Shown: positions 18,963 to 26,967 of the stretch, in pieces
How positions within the stretch are numbered: position 1 is the stretch's first letter
Layout: the number at the start of each line of letters is the position of its first letter
Made by a program: the position numbers and the translations under genes
Assembly (NCBI RefSeq): GCF_019297835.1
Contig: NZ_CP079203.1
Span: forward strand, 1,275,001-1,339,000
DNA from: Sphingomonas sanguinis
Lineage (GTDB): Bacteria > Pseudomonadota > Alphaproteobacteria > Sphingomonadales > Sphingomonadaceae
Length of the DNA stretch: 64,000 nt
Direction of reading: 5' to 3'
The notes under the pieces: generated by a model
Database searches by the model: none
What the model saw: the letters and a program-made list of their open reading frames with translations, nothing else
What the model was told of the DNA's origin: nothing

Positions 18963-19438
18963 ACCGGGTGGAGCACGACGTTGAGCGCAGGCCGCTCCTT
19001 GTAGAGCCAGCCTGAAAATACCCGCTGCCACCGTTGATCCGCACCACGCACGTCGAGTTGGACGAAGGCGCCGGTCAACTGCTCCGGCTCCCACGACGCC
19101 GTCTTCTCGCAGGCACGGAGGCGCACGACGACATCGCCAACGCGAACCGCCTGGCCGGGTTTCAGCGTCAGGTCGCGCGAGATGCCGTTGCGCTTGTTGA
19201 GCAGGCCGATCACCGCGACGCGCTCGGCCATCGGGGTGCCGCCGCTGGGCAGGTTCGCCTGCGCGCCGTCGACCGATTCGATCCCCGATGCAGCGCCGGG
19301 GCTGTCGGGCAAAATCTGGCTGACCGCCGATTCGGTGGAATCACCGCCGCGATCGGTCAGCGCCTGATAGCCGAACCAGCCACCGACCCCCAGCAAGGCG
19401 ACCAGCGCACCGCTGGCCAGCCAGCGCGACGTCTTCAC
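18773..19438 (-). CDS. DUF2155 domain protein, membrane anchored
   Basis: A 221-residue protein with one N-terminal membrane segment (about residues 7-27), then the DUF2155 domain with KPGQAVRVGDVVVRLRACE and a second Cys in YDVWAKSC, then an Ala/Pro-rich tail. Function is unknown. The GTG start overlaps the NDUFA12 stop (GTGA). The last 190 nt overlap the convergent aat gene; the domain's final VYDVW lies just at the aat stop, so only the low-complexity tail is shared. Confidence 0.88.
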   Translation of the reverse strand: MKTSRWLASGALVALLGVGGWFGYQALTDRGGDSTESAVSQILPDSPGAASGIESVDGAQANLPSGGTPMAERVAVIGLLNKRNGISRDLTLKPGQAVRVGDVVVRLRACEKTASWEPEQLTGAFVQLDVRGADQRWQRVFSGWLYKERPALNVVLHPVYDVWAKSCTMSWPETGPETVPASLPGAAPKRSSAAKSPEADTPAADAPGATTPANASDSSAT

Positions 19439-19827
19439 CCCTCGGGGGTCCAGGCTTCGTAGTCGCCGGTCGCAGCCTGACGCTGGCCACCCTTTTCGAG
19501 CGCACCCGACGGACGATAGGCCATGGCCGTGCCAGTCATGTTCGGCATGGCGGGCTTCTGCCACGCGCGGCGCGGCGGCAGCGAACGGTCGGGCACATCG
19601 TCGACCTGATGATGCAGCCAGCTGAACCATTCCGCCGGAACCCGGCTGGCATCGTTCGAGCCGCTATAGATCACCCAGCGGCGCGGGCGACCGGCGGTGT
19701 CGCTGCCGCCCTCGTAATAGACGTTGCCATGCGCGTCCTCGCCAACCTGCGCCTTGCCGCGCAGACCGAACCAGGTGCCGATGGTGGCGCCGTTCCACCA
19801 GGTGAAGGGGTTGAGGTTGATGCCCAT
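19435..19827 (-). CDS. NADH:ubiquinone oxidoreductase subunit NDUFA12 homologue
   Basis: A 130-residue protein matching the NDUFA12 (B17.2) accessory subunit of respiratory complex I, found in mitochondria and alphaproteobacteria. The segments TWWNGATIGTWFG, GNVYYEG and RRWVIYSGSNDASRVPAEW are typical, followed by WLHHQVDDVP and a variable tail. The ATG at 19827 gives the normal start just before LNPFTWW. It is translationally linked (GTGA) to the DUF2155 gene downstream. The core nuo operon is not in this window. Confidence 0.92.
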   Translation of the reverse strand: MGINLNPFTWWNGATIGTWFGLRGKAQVGEDAHGNVYYEGGSDTAGRPRRWVIYSGSNDASRVPAEWFSWLHHQVDDVPDRSLPPRRAWQKPAMPNMTGTAMAYRPSGALEKGGQRQAATGDYEAWTPEG

Positions 19828-19973
19828 GACGCGCCGTGTAGCCCGGCTCTCGCCGCCCTTCAACTGCGTTCGTGTCTGGCGAGGCTTGGGGGCTTGGTCA
19901 TTCCTCCACCTGAGGTGCCCTCTTTTCGACCGGAAAGACGGGGCCGGGGCGCATGGCGGTAGGCGACACGCTC

Positions 19974-20225
19974 GGTGAGACACCTTGCCCACCCCCAACC
20001 CCTCCCGCCTGCGGGAGGGGAGAAGCGCTTGGCACTAAGACGTCTCATTAAGCCCCTCCTCCCGGCAGGGGGGAGGGGTTTGGGGTGGGGGCATGCCGCA
20101 AGCGACAGTCTCGGTGAGACACCGGCCCTCCCCCGCCCCAGTTTAAGGTAAACGATGCCCCGCATCGTTTAGGCCATGCCGGAGGCATGACCGACCTGAA
20201 ACTCGCCTGCGGGAGGGGAGAAGTG
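19974..20225. repeat. Cluster of REP-like GC-rich inverted repeats
   Basis: The 473 bp between NDUFA12 and the DUF192 gene hold no gene I can support. They contain several CCCCTCCC/GGGAGGGG hairpins (for example 20007-20025 and 20056-20076), and a stretch beginning CTCGGTGAGACACC that occurs twice about 140 bp apart. This is the pattern of extragenic palindromic elements seen in sphingomonads. The cloverleaf-like element at 20140-20203 lies within it. Confidence 0.6.
20140..20203. repeat. 64-bp cloverleaf-like element (outer stem with two hairpins)
   Basis: An outer stem pairs AGTTTAAGGT (20140-20149) with ACCTGAAACT (20194-20203) at 9 of 10 positions. Inside it are two perfect hairpins: AAACGATGC/GCATCGTTT with a 3-nt loop (20150-20170) and CATGCC/GGCATG with a 3-nt loop (20175-20189). 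It could be a small mobile repeat or a structured RNA; the sequence alone does not decide. Confidence 0.55.
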
Positions 20226-20300
20226 CGGGGCAAGGCACCTTCGCATGCCCCCCACCTGCGAAAAGGCAGCGGCTTGGTTTAAACGGTCTACCTCAGGCGA

Positions 20301-20792
20301 TCACTTCGACCAGGAAACCGAATCGCCCTCCGATATCCCCAGTTCCGCCGAGCGCCCGCCGACCAGCTCCAGCACCGCCGCGATCGGCTCGCCCGAGGGG
20401 ATCTGCGCCTCGCTGAACGGCACGGTATTTTCCGCGATCCGCGCGATCGTGCCGTCGGCGCGGATGAACAGGATGTCGAGCGGCGTCGGCGTGTTCTTCA
20501 TCCAAAAGCTCGCCGCGCGCGGCCCGCCGCCTTCGGGCGGATAGGGCGCGAACAACATGCCGCCATCGGGTTTCAGGTCGGTGCGGTACATCAGCCCCTG
20601 CGCCTGCTCGGCGGCGGTGCGCGCGGCCTCGACCTGGAACCGGTGCTCGCCCTGCGCCGTCCTGATGGTGACGGGCACCGTCGCGACCTGGCGCCCCGCC
20701 TGCCCCGCCGCTTCGGAAGACGATTTCTCCGCCGAACACCCCGCCAACCCGGCACCGGCCAAGGCCAGCGCCATCACACTCATCCGTATCAT
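20301..20792 (-). CDS. DUF192 family lipoprotein
   Basis: A 163-residue exported lipoprotein. The signal peptide ends in the lipobox LAGC at about residue 19. The DUF192 domain follows, with RTAAEQAQGLMYR, GGMLFAPYPPEGG, SFWMKNTPTPLDILFI and a final LELVGGRSAELGI. DUF192 proteins are small beta-barrel proteins without an established reaction. Its ATG overlaps the stop of the cold-shock gene upstream by 4 nt, a pair that often travels together in sphingomonads. Confidence 0.92.
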   Translation of the reverse strand: MIRMSVMALALAGAGLAGCSAEKSSSEAAGQAGRQVATVPVTIRTAQGEHRFQVEAARTAAEQAQGLMYRTDLKPDGGMLFAPYPPEGGGPRAASFWMKNTPTPLDILFIRADGTIARIAENTVPFSEAQIPSGEPIAAVLELVGGRSAELGISEGDSVSWSK

Positions 20793-21361
20793 CCGGCTCC
20801 TCTCGGCGTCACGACGACCGCCAGGGGACCTTTCGGCCCCTCGACCACGCGCGCCGCCAGCGGCTGACCCGGTTCGACGTCCAGGATTCCGCCGCGACGC
20901 AGCGTCTCCATATGGACGAAGACGTCCGCGCCGTCACGGTCTCGCAGCAGAAAGCCATAGCCTTTCAGCCGATTGAACCATTTGACCGCGACCTGTTCGG
21001 GGTCCCCCGCTTCACCGACCAGCGCCACCGGATCGATCCGGTCGGGCGAGCGGGGCCGCTTGGGTAGTTCCGGCACCGCATGGGTCAGGTCGATGGTCAG
21101 CACCTCGCGCGCCTGATAGCCGCGACCGCCGCGCGCACCGAGCAGCTCGACGCGCGCGCCCTCGGGCAGACTGCGCCGCCCATGCGCCTGCAACACAGAG
21201 AAGTGCACCAGCACATCCCCGTAGATCGGATCGTCCGCCACCACGAAGCCGAAGCCCCGCGTCACGTCGAACCATTTCACGACCCCCGCCAGCCTTACGG
21301 CCGTTTCCGCCGTTTCACTGTCGATGCCGCCCCCTTGATTTGGCGTTTCTTCCAGCATCAT
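20789..21361 (-). CDS. Cold-shock protein with two cold-shock domains
   Basis: A 190-residue protein with two OB-fold cold-shock domains. Domain 1 reads GVVKWFDVTRGFGFVVADD (RNP1-like) with VLVHFS; domain 2 reads VKWFNRLKGYGFLLRDRDG with VFVHME. Such proteins bind single-stranded nucleic acid and act as RNA chaperones. I use the ATG at 21361 (MMLEETPNQ), which has an AAGGG ribosome binding site 4 nt upstream; a more upstream ATG at 21406 is possible. It leads the unit with the DUF192 gene. Confidence 0.93.
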   Translation of the reverse strand: MMLEETPNQGGGIDSETAETAVRLAGVVKWFDVTRGFGFVVADDPIYGDVLVHFSVLQAHGRRSLPEGARVELLGARGGRGYQAREVLTIDLTHAVPELPKRPRSPDRIDPVALVGEAGDPEQVAVKWFNRLKGYGFLLRDRDGADVFVHMETLRRGGILDVEPGQPLAARVVEGPKGPLAVVVTPRGAG

Positions 21362-21490
21362 CGCACCCTTGTGCCCGAACGCTAGCATCATTGTTCGCAC
21401 TCGCAATGCAATGACGTTCGCTTTTTTGCTGGTCCGGAGTGGGACGATGCCCGGAAAATTGAGGCTGGCGCCGTATATCGTTGCGCTGGA

Positions 21491-22021
21491 TCAGAAATCC
21501 TCGTCGCCCAGCATCTCGCCGGGCGCCGCCGATACGATCCGGCGCGACACATCCATGGCATGTCCGGCGCGCATCATCGCCGCGAACTGCTTTTCGCGGG
21601 TCGGACGATCGACCTCCTCGGTCCCGTAAGGCCCGATTCGCCGCCGCCGGGCAAAGGCGAGCGCGGCCTCGCGCGCCGCCCCGGCCACCTGGGGCGCGAT
21701 CGCCTCATGATCCTCCGCCCCGACCCGCGCGGCGTGCAGCGCCTGCGCCACGCGGCGCGCGCCCATGCCCCGCCGGGCGAGCGAGGCGGCCTTGGCCTCC
21801 GCATAGGCGCGGTCGTCGATATAGCCGAGTTCCACCATGCGCGCCGCCAGCCCGCGCGGGTCCGGCGCGCCCTCCCCCGCCCAACCGCGTTCTCGCAGCT
21901 TGCGCGTCAGATAATCGACCAGCTTGCCTTCGGTAGTGGCAAATCGCTCCACATAGCGTAGCGCAAGATTTTCCAGCATTCTGGGGTCAAGGGGTTTGGG
22001 CGGGCGACGATCGGCGGACAC
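21491..22021 (-). CDS. recX: Regulatory protein RecX
   Basis: RecX binds RecA filaments and limits recombinase activity. The product is 176 residues from the GTG used here. It has the RecX layout: KPLDPRMLENLALRYVERF, KLRERGW, VELGYIDDRAYAEAKA and a run of three-helix repeats to the end. The start is uncertain. An ATG 17 codons upstream (22072) would add residues encoded by less GC-rich, rare-codon DNA, which looks non-coding, so the GTG was preferred. recA is not in the window. Confidence 0.85.
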   Translation of the reverse strand: MSADRRPPKPLDPRMLENLALRYVERFATTEGKLVDYLTRKLRERGWAGEGAPDPRGLAARMVELGYIDDRAYAEAKAASLARRGMGARRVAQALHAARVGAEDHEAIAPQVAGAAREAALAFARRRRIGPYGTEEVDRPTREKQFAAMMRAGHAMDVSRRIVSAAPGEMLGDEDF

Positions 22022-22150
22022 GCCTTGTTTGTGCCACACTGACACCGGATTTAGAACGCGGGAAGCCGCCATTTCTTGGTGGAAAAGAATCACTCGCCCC
22101 CGCGCGTTCATTGGCGGCGGCGCAAAAGCATAAGGAACGAAGGCAAGGCC

Positions 22151-23905
22151 ATGACGATCGAGCACCATCAGGACGACGCGCGCGCCATCATCGCGACGCC
22201 GACCGAGGATGCGCTGCCGCGCCGCTTCGCCGACTTCGATACGCTGGGCGAAGCGCTGGACTATGCTGCCTCGGGCACGCGCGGCCTGAACTTCCACGAT
22301 GCACGCGGAACGCTGACCCGCCCCTATCCCTTCGCCGAGCTGCGCGAGGATGCGCTGACCTGCGCGCGTCGCCTGATCGCCAGCGGCGTGAAGCCGGAAG
22401 AGCGGGTCGCGCTGGTCGCCGAGACGGGGCCGGAATTCGCCGCCCTGTTCTTCGGCGTGGTCTATGCGGGTGCGTGGCCGGTGCCGCTGCCGCTGCCGAC
22501 CTCGTTCGGCGGGCGCGACAGCTATATCGAACAGCTTCGCGTCCAGCTGGCCAGCTGCGACCCCAAGATGCTGATCTTCCCGCCCGAACTGGCCCAGATG
22601 GCGGGTGCCGCCGCCGAGGCCGCGGGCGTCGAGGGGATCGACTGGGACAGCTTCGCCACCCGCGAGGCGCCCGAGGCGACGCTGCCCGAGGCCAAGTCGG
22701 ACGCGATCGCTTATCTGCAATATTCCAGCGGCTCGACCCGTTTCCCGCATGGCGTGGCGATCACCCATCATGCGCTCCTGAACAATCTGGCCGCCCACAG
22801 CCATGGCATGAAGATCCAGGAAAGCGATCGCTGCATCTCATGGCTGCCCTGGTATCACGACATGGGTCTGGTCGGTTGCTTCCTGTCGCCGATCGCCAAC
22901 CAGGTCTCGACCGATTATCTGAAGACCGAGGATTTCGCGCGGCGTCCGCTGGCATGGCTGGACATGATCAGCCGTAATCCTGGTACCTCGGTCAGCTATT
23001 CGCCGACCTTCGGCTATGACATTTGCGCGCGCCGCATCTCGTCGCAGACCAAGGCGTCGGACCGTTTCGACCTGTCGCGCTGGCGTCTGGCGGGCAATGG
23101 CGCGGACATGATCCGCCCCGACGTCATGCAGTCCTTCGTCGACGCGTTCGCCGATGCGGGCTTCCAGGCGACCGCCTTCCTGCCCTCCTATGGCCTGGCC
23201 GAGGCGACGCTGGCTGTGTCGATCATGCCGCCGGGCGAAGGCATTCGCGTCGAGCTGGTCGAAGAGACGCAGCTTTCGGGTGGCGCGCAAGGCACCGACC
23301 GGCCGCAACGTTTCCGCGCCATCGTCAATTGCGGCAAGCCCGCGCGCGACATGGTGATCGAGATCCGCGAAGAGGACGGCACCCCCCTGCCCGACGGCGC
23401 CATCGGCAAGGTATGGTGCAAGGGCCCGTCGGTCATGGTCGGCTATTTCCGCGACCAGGCCGCGACCGATGCCTGCATGGTCGACGGCTGGCTCGACACC
23501 GGCGACATGGGCTATATGTCCAAGGGCTATATCTACATCGTCGGCCGCGCCAAGGACATGATCATCGTCAATGGCCGCAACCACTGGCCGCAGGACATCG
23601 AATGGGCGGTCGAGCAGCTGCCGGGCTTCAAGGCGGGCGACATCGCCGCCTTCGCCATCACCACGCCGGGCGGCGAGGAAACCCCCGCCGTGCTGGTCCA
23701 GTGCCGCAGCTCGGACGATGAGGAGCGCCTGCGCCTGCGCGACGAAATCCGCGAGCGCGTGCGCGCGGTGACGGGCATGAACTGCGTGATCGAACTGATC
23801 CCGCCGCGCACCCTGCCGCGCACCAGCTCGGGCAAGCTGAGCCGGGCCAAGGCGCGCAACCTGTATCTGGCGGGCGAGATCAAGCCCTACGACGTCGCGG
23901 CCTGA
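22151..23905 (+). CDS. Fatty acyl-AMP ligase / acyl-ACP synthetase
   Basis: A 584-residue ANL-superfamily adenylating enzyme of the fatty acyl-AMP ligase type, which activates a fatty acid with ATP and passes it to an acyl carrier protein. Seen are the ATP loop YSSGSTRFPHGVAITH, the FAAL-like SWLPWYHDMGLVGCFLSP, LPSYGLAEATLAVS, the hinge region DTGDMGY and VGRAKDMIIVNGRNHWPQDI, and the C-terminal catalytic lysine in RTSSGKLSR. The usual PKG of the ATP loop is PHG here. It stands alone and is followed by a strong terminator. The lipid it serves is unknown. Confidence 0.9.
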   Translation: MTIEHHQDDARAIIATPTEDALPRRFADFDTLGEALDYAASGTRGLNFHDARGTLTRPYPFAELREDALTCARRLIASGVKPEERVALVAETGPEFAALFFGVVYAGAWPVPLPLPTSFGGRDSYIEQLRVQLASCDPKMLIFPPELAQMAGAAAEAAGVEGIDWDSFATREAPEATLPEAKSDAIAYLQYSSGSTRFPHGVAITHHALLNNLAAHSHGMKIQESDRCISWLPWYHDMGLVGCFLSPIANQVSTDYLKTEDFARRPLAWLDMISRNPGTSVSYSPTFGYDICARRISSQTKASDRFDLSRWRLAGNGADMIRPDVMQSFVDAFADAGFQATAFLPSYGLAEATLAVSIMPPGEGIRVELVEETQLSGGAQGTDRPQRFRAIVNCGKPARDMVIEIREEDGTPLPDGAIGKVWCKGPSVMVGYFRDQAATDACMVDGWLDTGDMGYMSKGYIYIVGRAKDMIIVNGRNHWPQDIEWAVEQLPGFKAGDIAAFAITTPGGEETPAVLVQCRSSDDEERLRLRDEIRERVRAVTGMNCVIELIPPRTLPRTSSGKLSRAKARNLYLAGEIKPYDVAA

Positions 23906-23932
23906 TCCTGCCGATCCGAATGGGAAAGAGAA

Positions 23933-23959
23933 GGCTCGGTCGAAAGACCGGGCCTTTTT
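23933..23959 (+). terminator. Rho-independent terminator after the acyl-AMP ligase gene
   Basis: Stem GGCTCGGTC/GACCGGGCC with a GAAA tetraloop (one G-T pair), followed by five T. It ends the acyl-AMP ligase transcript. Confidence 0.88.
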
Positions 23960-24054
23960 CATAGAGTTACAAAAGTCCGTTCGCGCACCCATGGACGCTT
24001 GATACGTCTGCAATGCTGACGCATCCTGCCGCGATCCAAGGGGAGACGACCGGC

Positions 24055-24321
24055 ATGAACTACGCCCGCGCAATGATGATGACCCTGGCCGTCATGGCGA
24101 CCGCCGCCCCGGCCCTCGCGCAATCGGAACAGGCGGCGGAGAAGCCCAAGGTCAAGAAGACTTGTCGCTCGCTGACACCGACCGGCTCGCTCCTGCCCAC
24201 CCGTGTCTGCAATACTGAGGCGGAATGGCAGAAGTTCGACGGCATCGGCCAGCAGGGCGTGGGTGAGTTTCGCCGGGCGCTGAACATGACCAGCACGAAC
24301 GAGCGCAGCCGCCCCAACTGA
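24055..24321 (+). CDS. Small exported protein of unknown function
   Basis: An 88-residue protein with a clear signal peptide (MNYARAMMMTLAVMATAAPALAQ, cleavage after ALA/Q). The 65-residue mature part is basic and contains two Cys, in KKTCRSLTPTGSLLPTRVC, then a Trp-containing EAEWQKFDG. The Cys pair (CRxxxPTGSxxPxRxC) could form a disulfide in the periplasm. A GGGGAG ribosome binding site precedes the ATG. I cannot assign a family beyond small sphingomonad-type secreted proteins. Confidence 0.78.
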   Translation: MNYARAMMMTLAVMATAAPALAQSEQAAEKPKVKKTCRSLTPTGSLLPTRVCNTEAEWQKFDGIGQQGVGEFRRALNMTSTNERSRPN

Positions 24322-24339
24322 GCGACCGACCGGCCTCGC

Positions 24340-24678
24340 TCAATCCTTCAGCGGATCATGGCCCCAGTTCATCAGCGAATAGCGCCAGGGCGAATGTTCG
24401 ACATCCTTGTCCGGTCCGCCCTGTTTCAGATGCCGGTGAACATAGCCGACGACCTTCTTCATATGGGCATAGTCGTCGTCGGTCAGATCGGCCTTCTTCT
24501 TGCGCTTGATCTCCACGATCCGGCGACCCGATTCATGCCCGACGCTCTCGCTTGACCCGCCCTTCTTCTGGCCGACGTCCTGCGACTCGTCGGTGTCGAG
24601 AAATTTCTCCAGCTCGGCCGGGGCCATGTTCACGGCCTCCTTGAAATCGGCATAAACCTGCTCGTGATCCTCGGCCAT
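24340..24678 (-). CDS. DUF3140 domain protein
   Basis: A 112-residue soluble, highly charged protein. The segment ADFKEAVNMAPAELEKFLDTDES and the later basic IVEIKRKKKADLTDDDYAHMKKVVGYVHRHLKQ match the DUF3140 pattern; members are annotated as small DNA-binding-like proteins without tested function. It is convergent with the small exported protein gene, with 18 nt between stops, and has a GAAAGGAGC ribosome binding site upstream of the ATG. Confidence 0.88.
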   Translation of the reverse strand: MAEDHEQVYADFKEAVNMAPAELEKFLDTDESQDVGQKKGGSSESVGHESGRRIVEIKRKKKADLTDDDYAHMKKVVGYVHRHLKQGGPDKDVEHSPWRYSLMNWGHDPLKD

Positions 24679-24725
24679 ATGCGGCTCCTTTCGGGGCGCT
24701 CAACGTCGGGCACGGGCTTTGGGGT

Positions 24726-26108
24726 TCAGATCAGCATAGCGTCATAGCTTTGCGGCGGCAGCGGCAGGGTGGCGCGCGCGATCCCGCCGACGATCAGCAC
24801 CACCACCAGCACCGCCCCCGTTACCCGGACGATCCGCCTATCGCCATGCCAGGGCTTGGCGATAATCAGCCCCAGCGCGCAGGCGACGATCGGCCAGAGA
24901 TGATAGCGAAAGTCCGACGCCACGCTGATGACAAGGAAGCTCACCTCCAGCCCCAGCGCCGAGCCGAACAGCGCCCCCGCAAAGCCATCCCCGCGTGTCA
25001 CCGCCAATCCTCCGGCGGCCACCACCAGCCAGACGATCGGCCACATGATCGGCGTGTCGACCCAGGGACTTGCCATCTTCTGCCAGGCGAGCGCTGTCCG
25101 GCCCGGCAGGCCCAGATGATCGTCGTTCGGCTCGCTGCCCTGCGGCGGCGCGGCGTTGATCCAGCGCGCAGGTACCCAGAAGCGCCAGGTTGAGTTCAGA
25201 TGCGCTAGCCGCTGTTCCGCATAGGCCAGCGGATGATGCAGGATGGCGGGCACGAGCTTGGCATAGATCTGCCCCGGCGGGGTCGTCTCGAACCGCTGAA
25301 GCACGGTGCCGCAGCGGGCAGGCTCGCCCAGCGGGTCCCAGAAGAAGGGCTTCACGCAATGCCGGGCGCGTATCTCGGCGACCTCGGCGGGCGACAGCCC
25401 CATCCGGGGATCATAGGGCAGCCGCACCGCGATCCCCGCCAGATCGTACAGCGCCTGGGTCCGCGCGACGCCGCTGTCCGCCGCGCCCAGCAGCCGGTGG
25501 TTGATGAATGGCGCCACCGCCAGCGTCGCGAGGGTCAATGCGACGGTGATCGCGATGCGGCGCGGCCAGCGCTCCGTCACCAGCAGCGCGACGAGCGGTG
25601 CGATCGCGAAGATCGCATTGGCGCGCACCAGCGCGGCATAGGCGAGCAGCAGCCCCGCCGCGACCCAGGCTCCGCGCGGCACCGCCTGCCCGCGCAACCG
25701 CCACCAGCCGATGATCCCAACCGCACCCAGCGTCGCGCCGGTCATCTGCGCATCCTTCAGGATCGCCACCTGCCAGCCGAGCCAGGGCGGGACCAGTCCG
25801 ACCGCCAGCACCATCAACGCCGCACGCGGCCGCCGGTCGACGATCGCCGCCGCCAGCGCGCCCAGCCCCAGCCACCAGCCGGCCAGTTGCAACACCAGCA
25901 TCGGCCCTGCGCCGTTTGGCACGAACAACGACCACAGTCGCGCCATGATCGGCGGGTGCCAATCGTTGTAATGCCCGGTCAGCGCCTGCTCATATTGGCC
26001 GACGCTGTCATATTGGACGAAGCCCGGCGCGAAGATGGCGACGCTCAGCCCGAACAGGATCAGGGCCGAGACAATGATGCGCAAACGATGGCTATGGGCT
26101 CGGGTCAT
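24726..26108 (-). CDS. Polytopic membrane protein (glycosyltransferase-like)
   Basis: A 460-residue inner-membrane protein with about ten to twelve hydrophobic segments. The first periplasmic loop contains QYDSVGQYEQALTGHYNDWHPPI, an acidic and aromatic loop resembling the catalytic loop of GT-C type transferases (PMT/ArnT/Wzy-like). A large soluble loop lies around residues 240-330 (RARHCVKPFFWDPLGEPARC). No lipid-linked sugar operon adjoins it. The ATG at 26108 is used; a TTG eight codons upstream is less likely. The function is inferred only from the topology and loop. Confidence 0.75.
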   Translation of the reverse strand: MTRAHSHRLRIIVSALILFGLSVAIFAPGFVQYDSVGQYEQALTGHYNDWHPPIMARLWSLFVPNGAGPMLVLQLAGWWLGLGALAAAIVDRRPRAALMVLAVGLVPPWLGWQVAILKDAQMTGATLGAVGIIGWWRLRGQAVPRGAWVAAGLLLAYAALVRANAIFAIAPLVALLVTERWPRRIAITVALTLATLAVAPFINHRLLGAADSGVARTQALYDLAGIAVRLPYDPRMGLSPAEVAEIRARHCVKPFFWDPLGEPARCGTVLQRFETTPPGQIYAKLVPAILHHPLAYAEQRLAHLNSTWRFWVPARWINAAPPQGSEPNDDHLGLPGRTALAWQKMASPWVDTPIMWPIVWLVVAAGGLAVTRGDGFAGALFGSALGLEVSFLVISVASDFRYHLWPIVACALGLIIAKPWHGDRRIVRVTGAVLVVVLIVGGIARATLPLPPQSYDAMLI

Positions 26109-26254
26109 GACGGATGCGACCGATGCGGCCAAAGCTTGATGTTTCGCAAGCGGAATGCGCTAGGTCGCATCCTGTCGGCGTCATCGGAGGGCCGATCCGG
26201 TTGTCGATGGCCCTGGAGGCGCCTAACCGACATGCTCGCAACGGGGGAAAACGT

Positions 26255-26803
26255 ATGGACACCGACACCGCACTGGTCATCATCGACATGCAGATGGAGA
26301 TGCAGCACCGGATCGATGCCGGGCAGCCCCATATCAACCCGCATGCCCCCGCGGCCATAGCGGCGCTGGCGGCGGCGTTTCGTGACGCCGGGCATCCCGT
26401 CATCCATGTCCGCCATGCCGAGGGGGATTCGACCTCGCCCCTGCATCCCGATGCACCAGGCTATCCGCCCATGGAATGCGCGCGCGAGCGGCCCGGCGAG
26501 GCGGTGTTCGTAAAGTGCAGTTCCTCGGCCTTTGCGACCACCGGGCTGGAAGCGCATCTGCGCGAACGGGGGATTGCGCATATCCATGTCGTGGGGGCCG
26601 TGGCGGGGTTCTGCGTCAACTCCACGGTGCGTGCCGCCTCGGACCTGGGGTTTCGCGTGACGGTGGTGCGCGACGCGGTGATCGGGTTCGACCTGCCCTC
26701 TGCCGGGTTGGAGGCCGGGGTGATCTTCGACGTCACCATGGGGTTGCTCGCGGCGGATTTCGTCGCGGTGGCGGGGAGTGAGGCGGTCTTGGCTCGGTTG
26801 TGA
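26255..26803 (+). CDS. Cysteine hydrolase, isochorismatase-like family
   Basis: A 182-residue member of the isochorismatase/nicotinamidase fold. It starts MDTDTALVIIDMQMEMQ (catalytic Asp in IDMQ), has the K of VFVKCSSSAFATTGLEAHL, and the nucleophile Cys in VVGAVAGFCVNSTVRAA, giving the Asp-Lys-Cys triad. Members hydrolyse amide or vinyl ether bonds in small molecules; the substrate here is unknown. A GGGGAA ribosome binding site precedes the ATG. It is divergent from the membrane protein gene and followed by a 28-bp inverted repeat. Confidence 0.92.
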   Translation: MDTDTALVIIDMQMEMQHRIDAGQPHINPHAPAAIAALAAAFRDAGHPVIHVRHAEGDSTSPLHPDAPGYPPMECARERPGEAVFVKCSSSAFATTGLEAHLRERGIAHIHVVGAVAGFCVNSTVRAASDLGFRVTVVRDAVIGFDLPSAGLEAGVIFDVTMGLLAADFVAVAGSEAVLARL

Positions 26804-26814
26804 GGGTTTCCCTT

Positions 26815-26899
26815 GGCCTTCGACTTCGCTCAGGCTGAACGGAGCGAGGGAATCGGGCTGACTCCCAAACGCCGTTCAGCCTGAGCGAAGTCGAAGGCC
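26815..26899. repeat. REP-type element: perfect 28-bp inverted repeat
   Basis: The arms 26815-26842 and 26872-26899 are perfect reverse complements over 28 bp, separated by 29 nt. The arm contains CTTCGACTTCGCTCAGGC, a repeat core common between genes in many GC-rich proteobacteria. It lies between convergent genes (cysteine hydrolase and lpd), where it may also act as a transcription end. Confidence 0.85.
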
Positions 26900-26915
26900 A
26901 CGCTACCCCCCAAAG

Positions 26916-26944
26916 AAAAAGGGGCCCGCCACAGCGAACCCCTT
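26916..26944 (-). terminator. Rho-independent terminator after lpd
   Basis: Read on the minus strand, AAGGGG pairs with CCCCTT across a 14-nt loop and is followed by more T. It lies 24 nt after the lpd stop. Confidence 0.65.
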
Positions 26945-26967
26945 CCCCATAACCTCAATCCCGAAAA

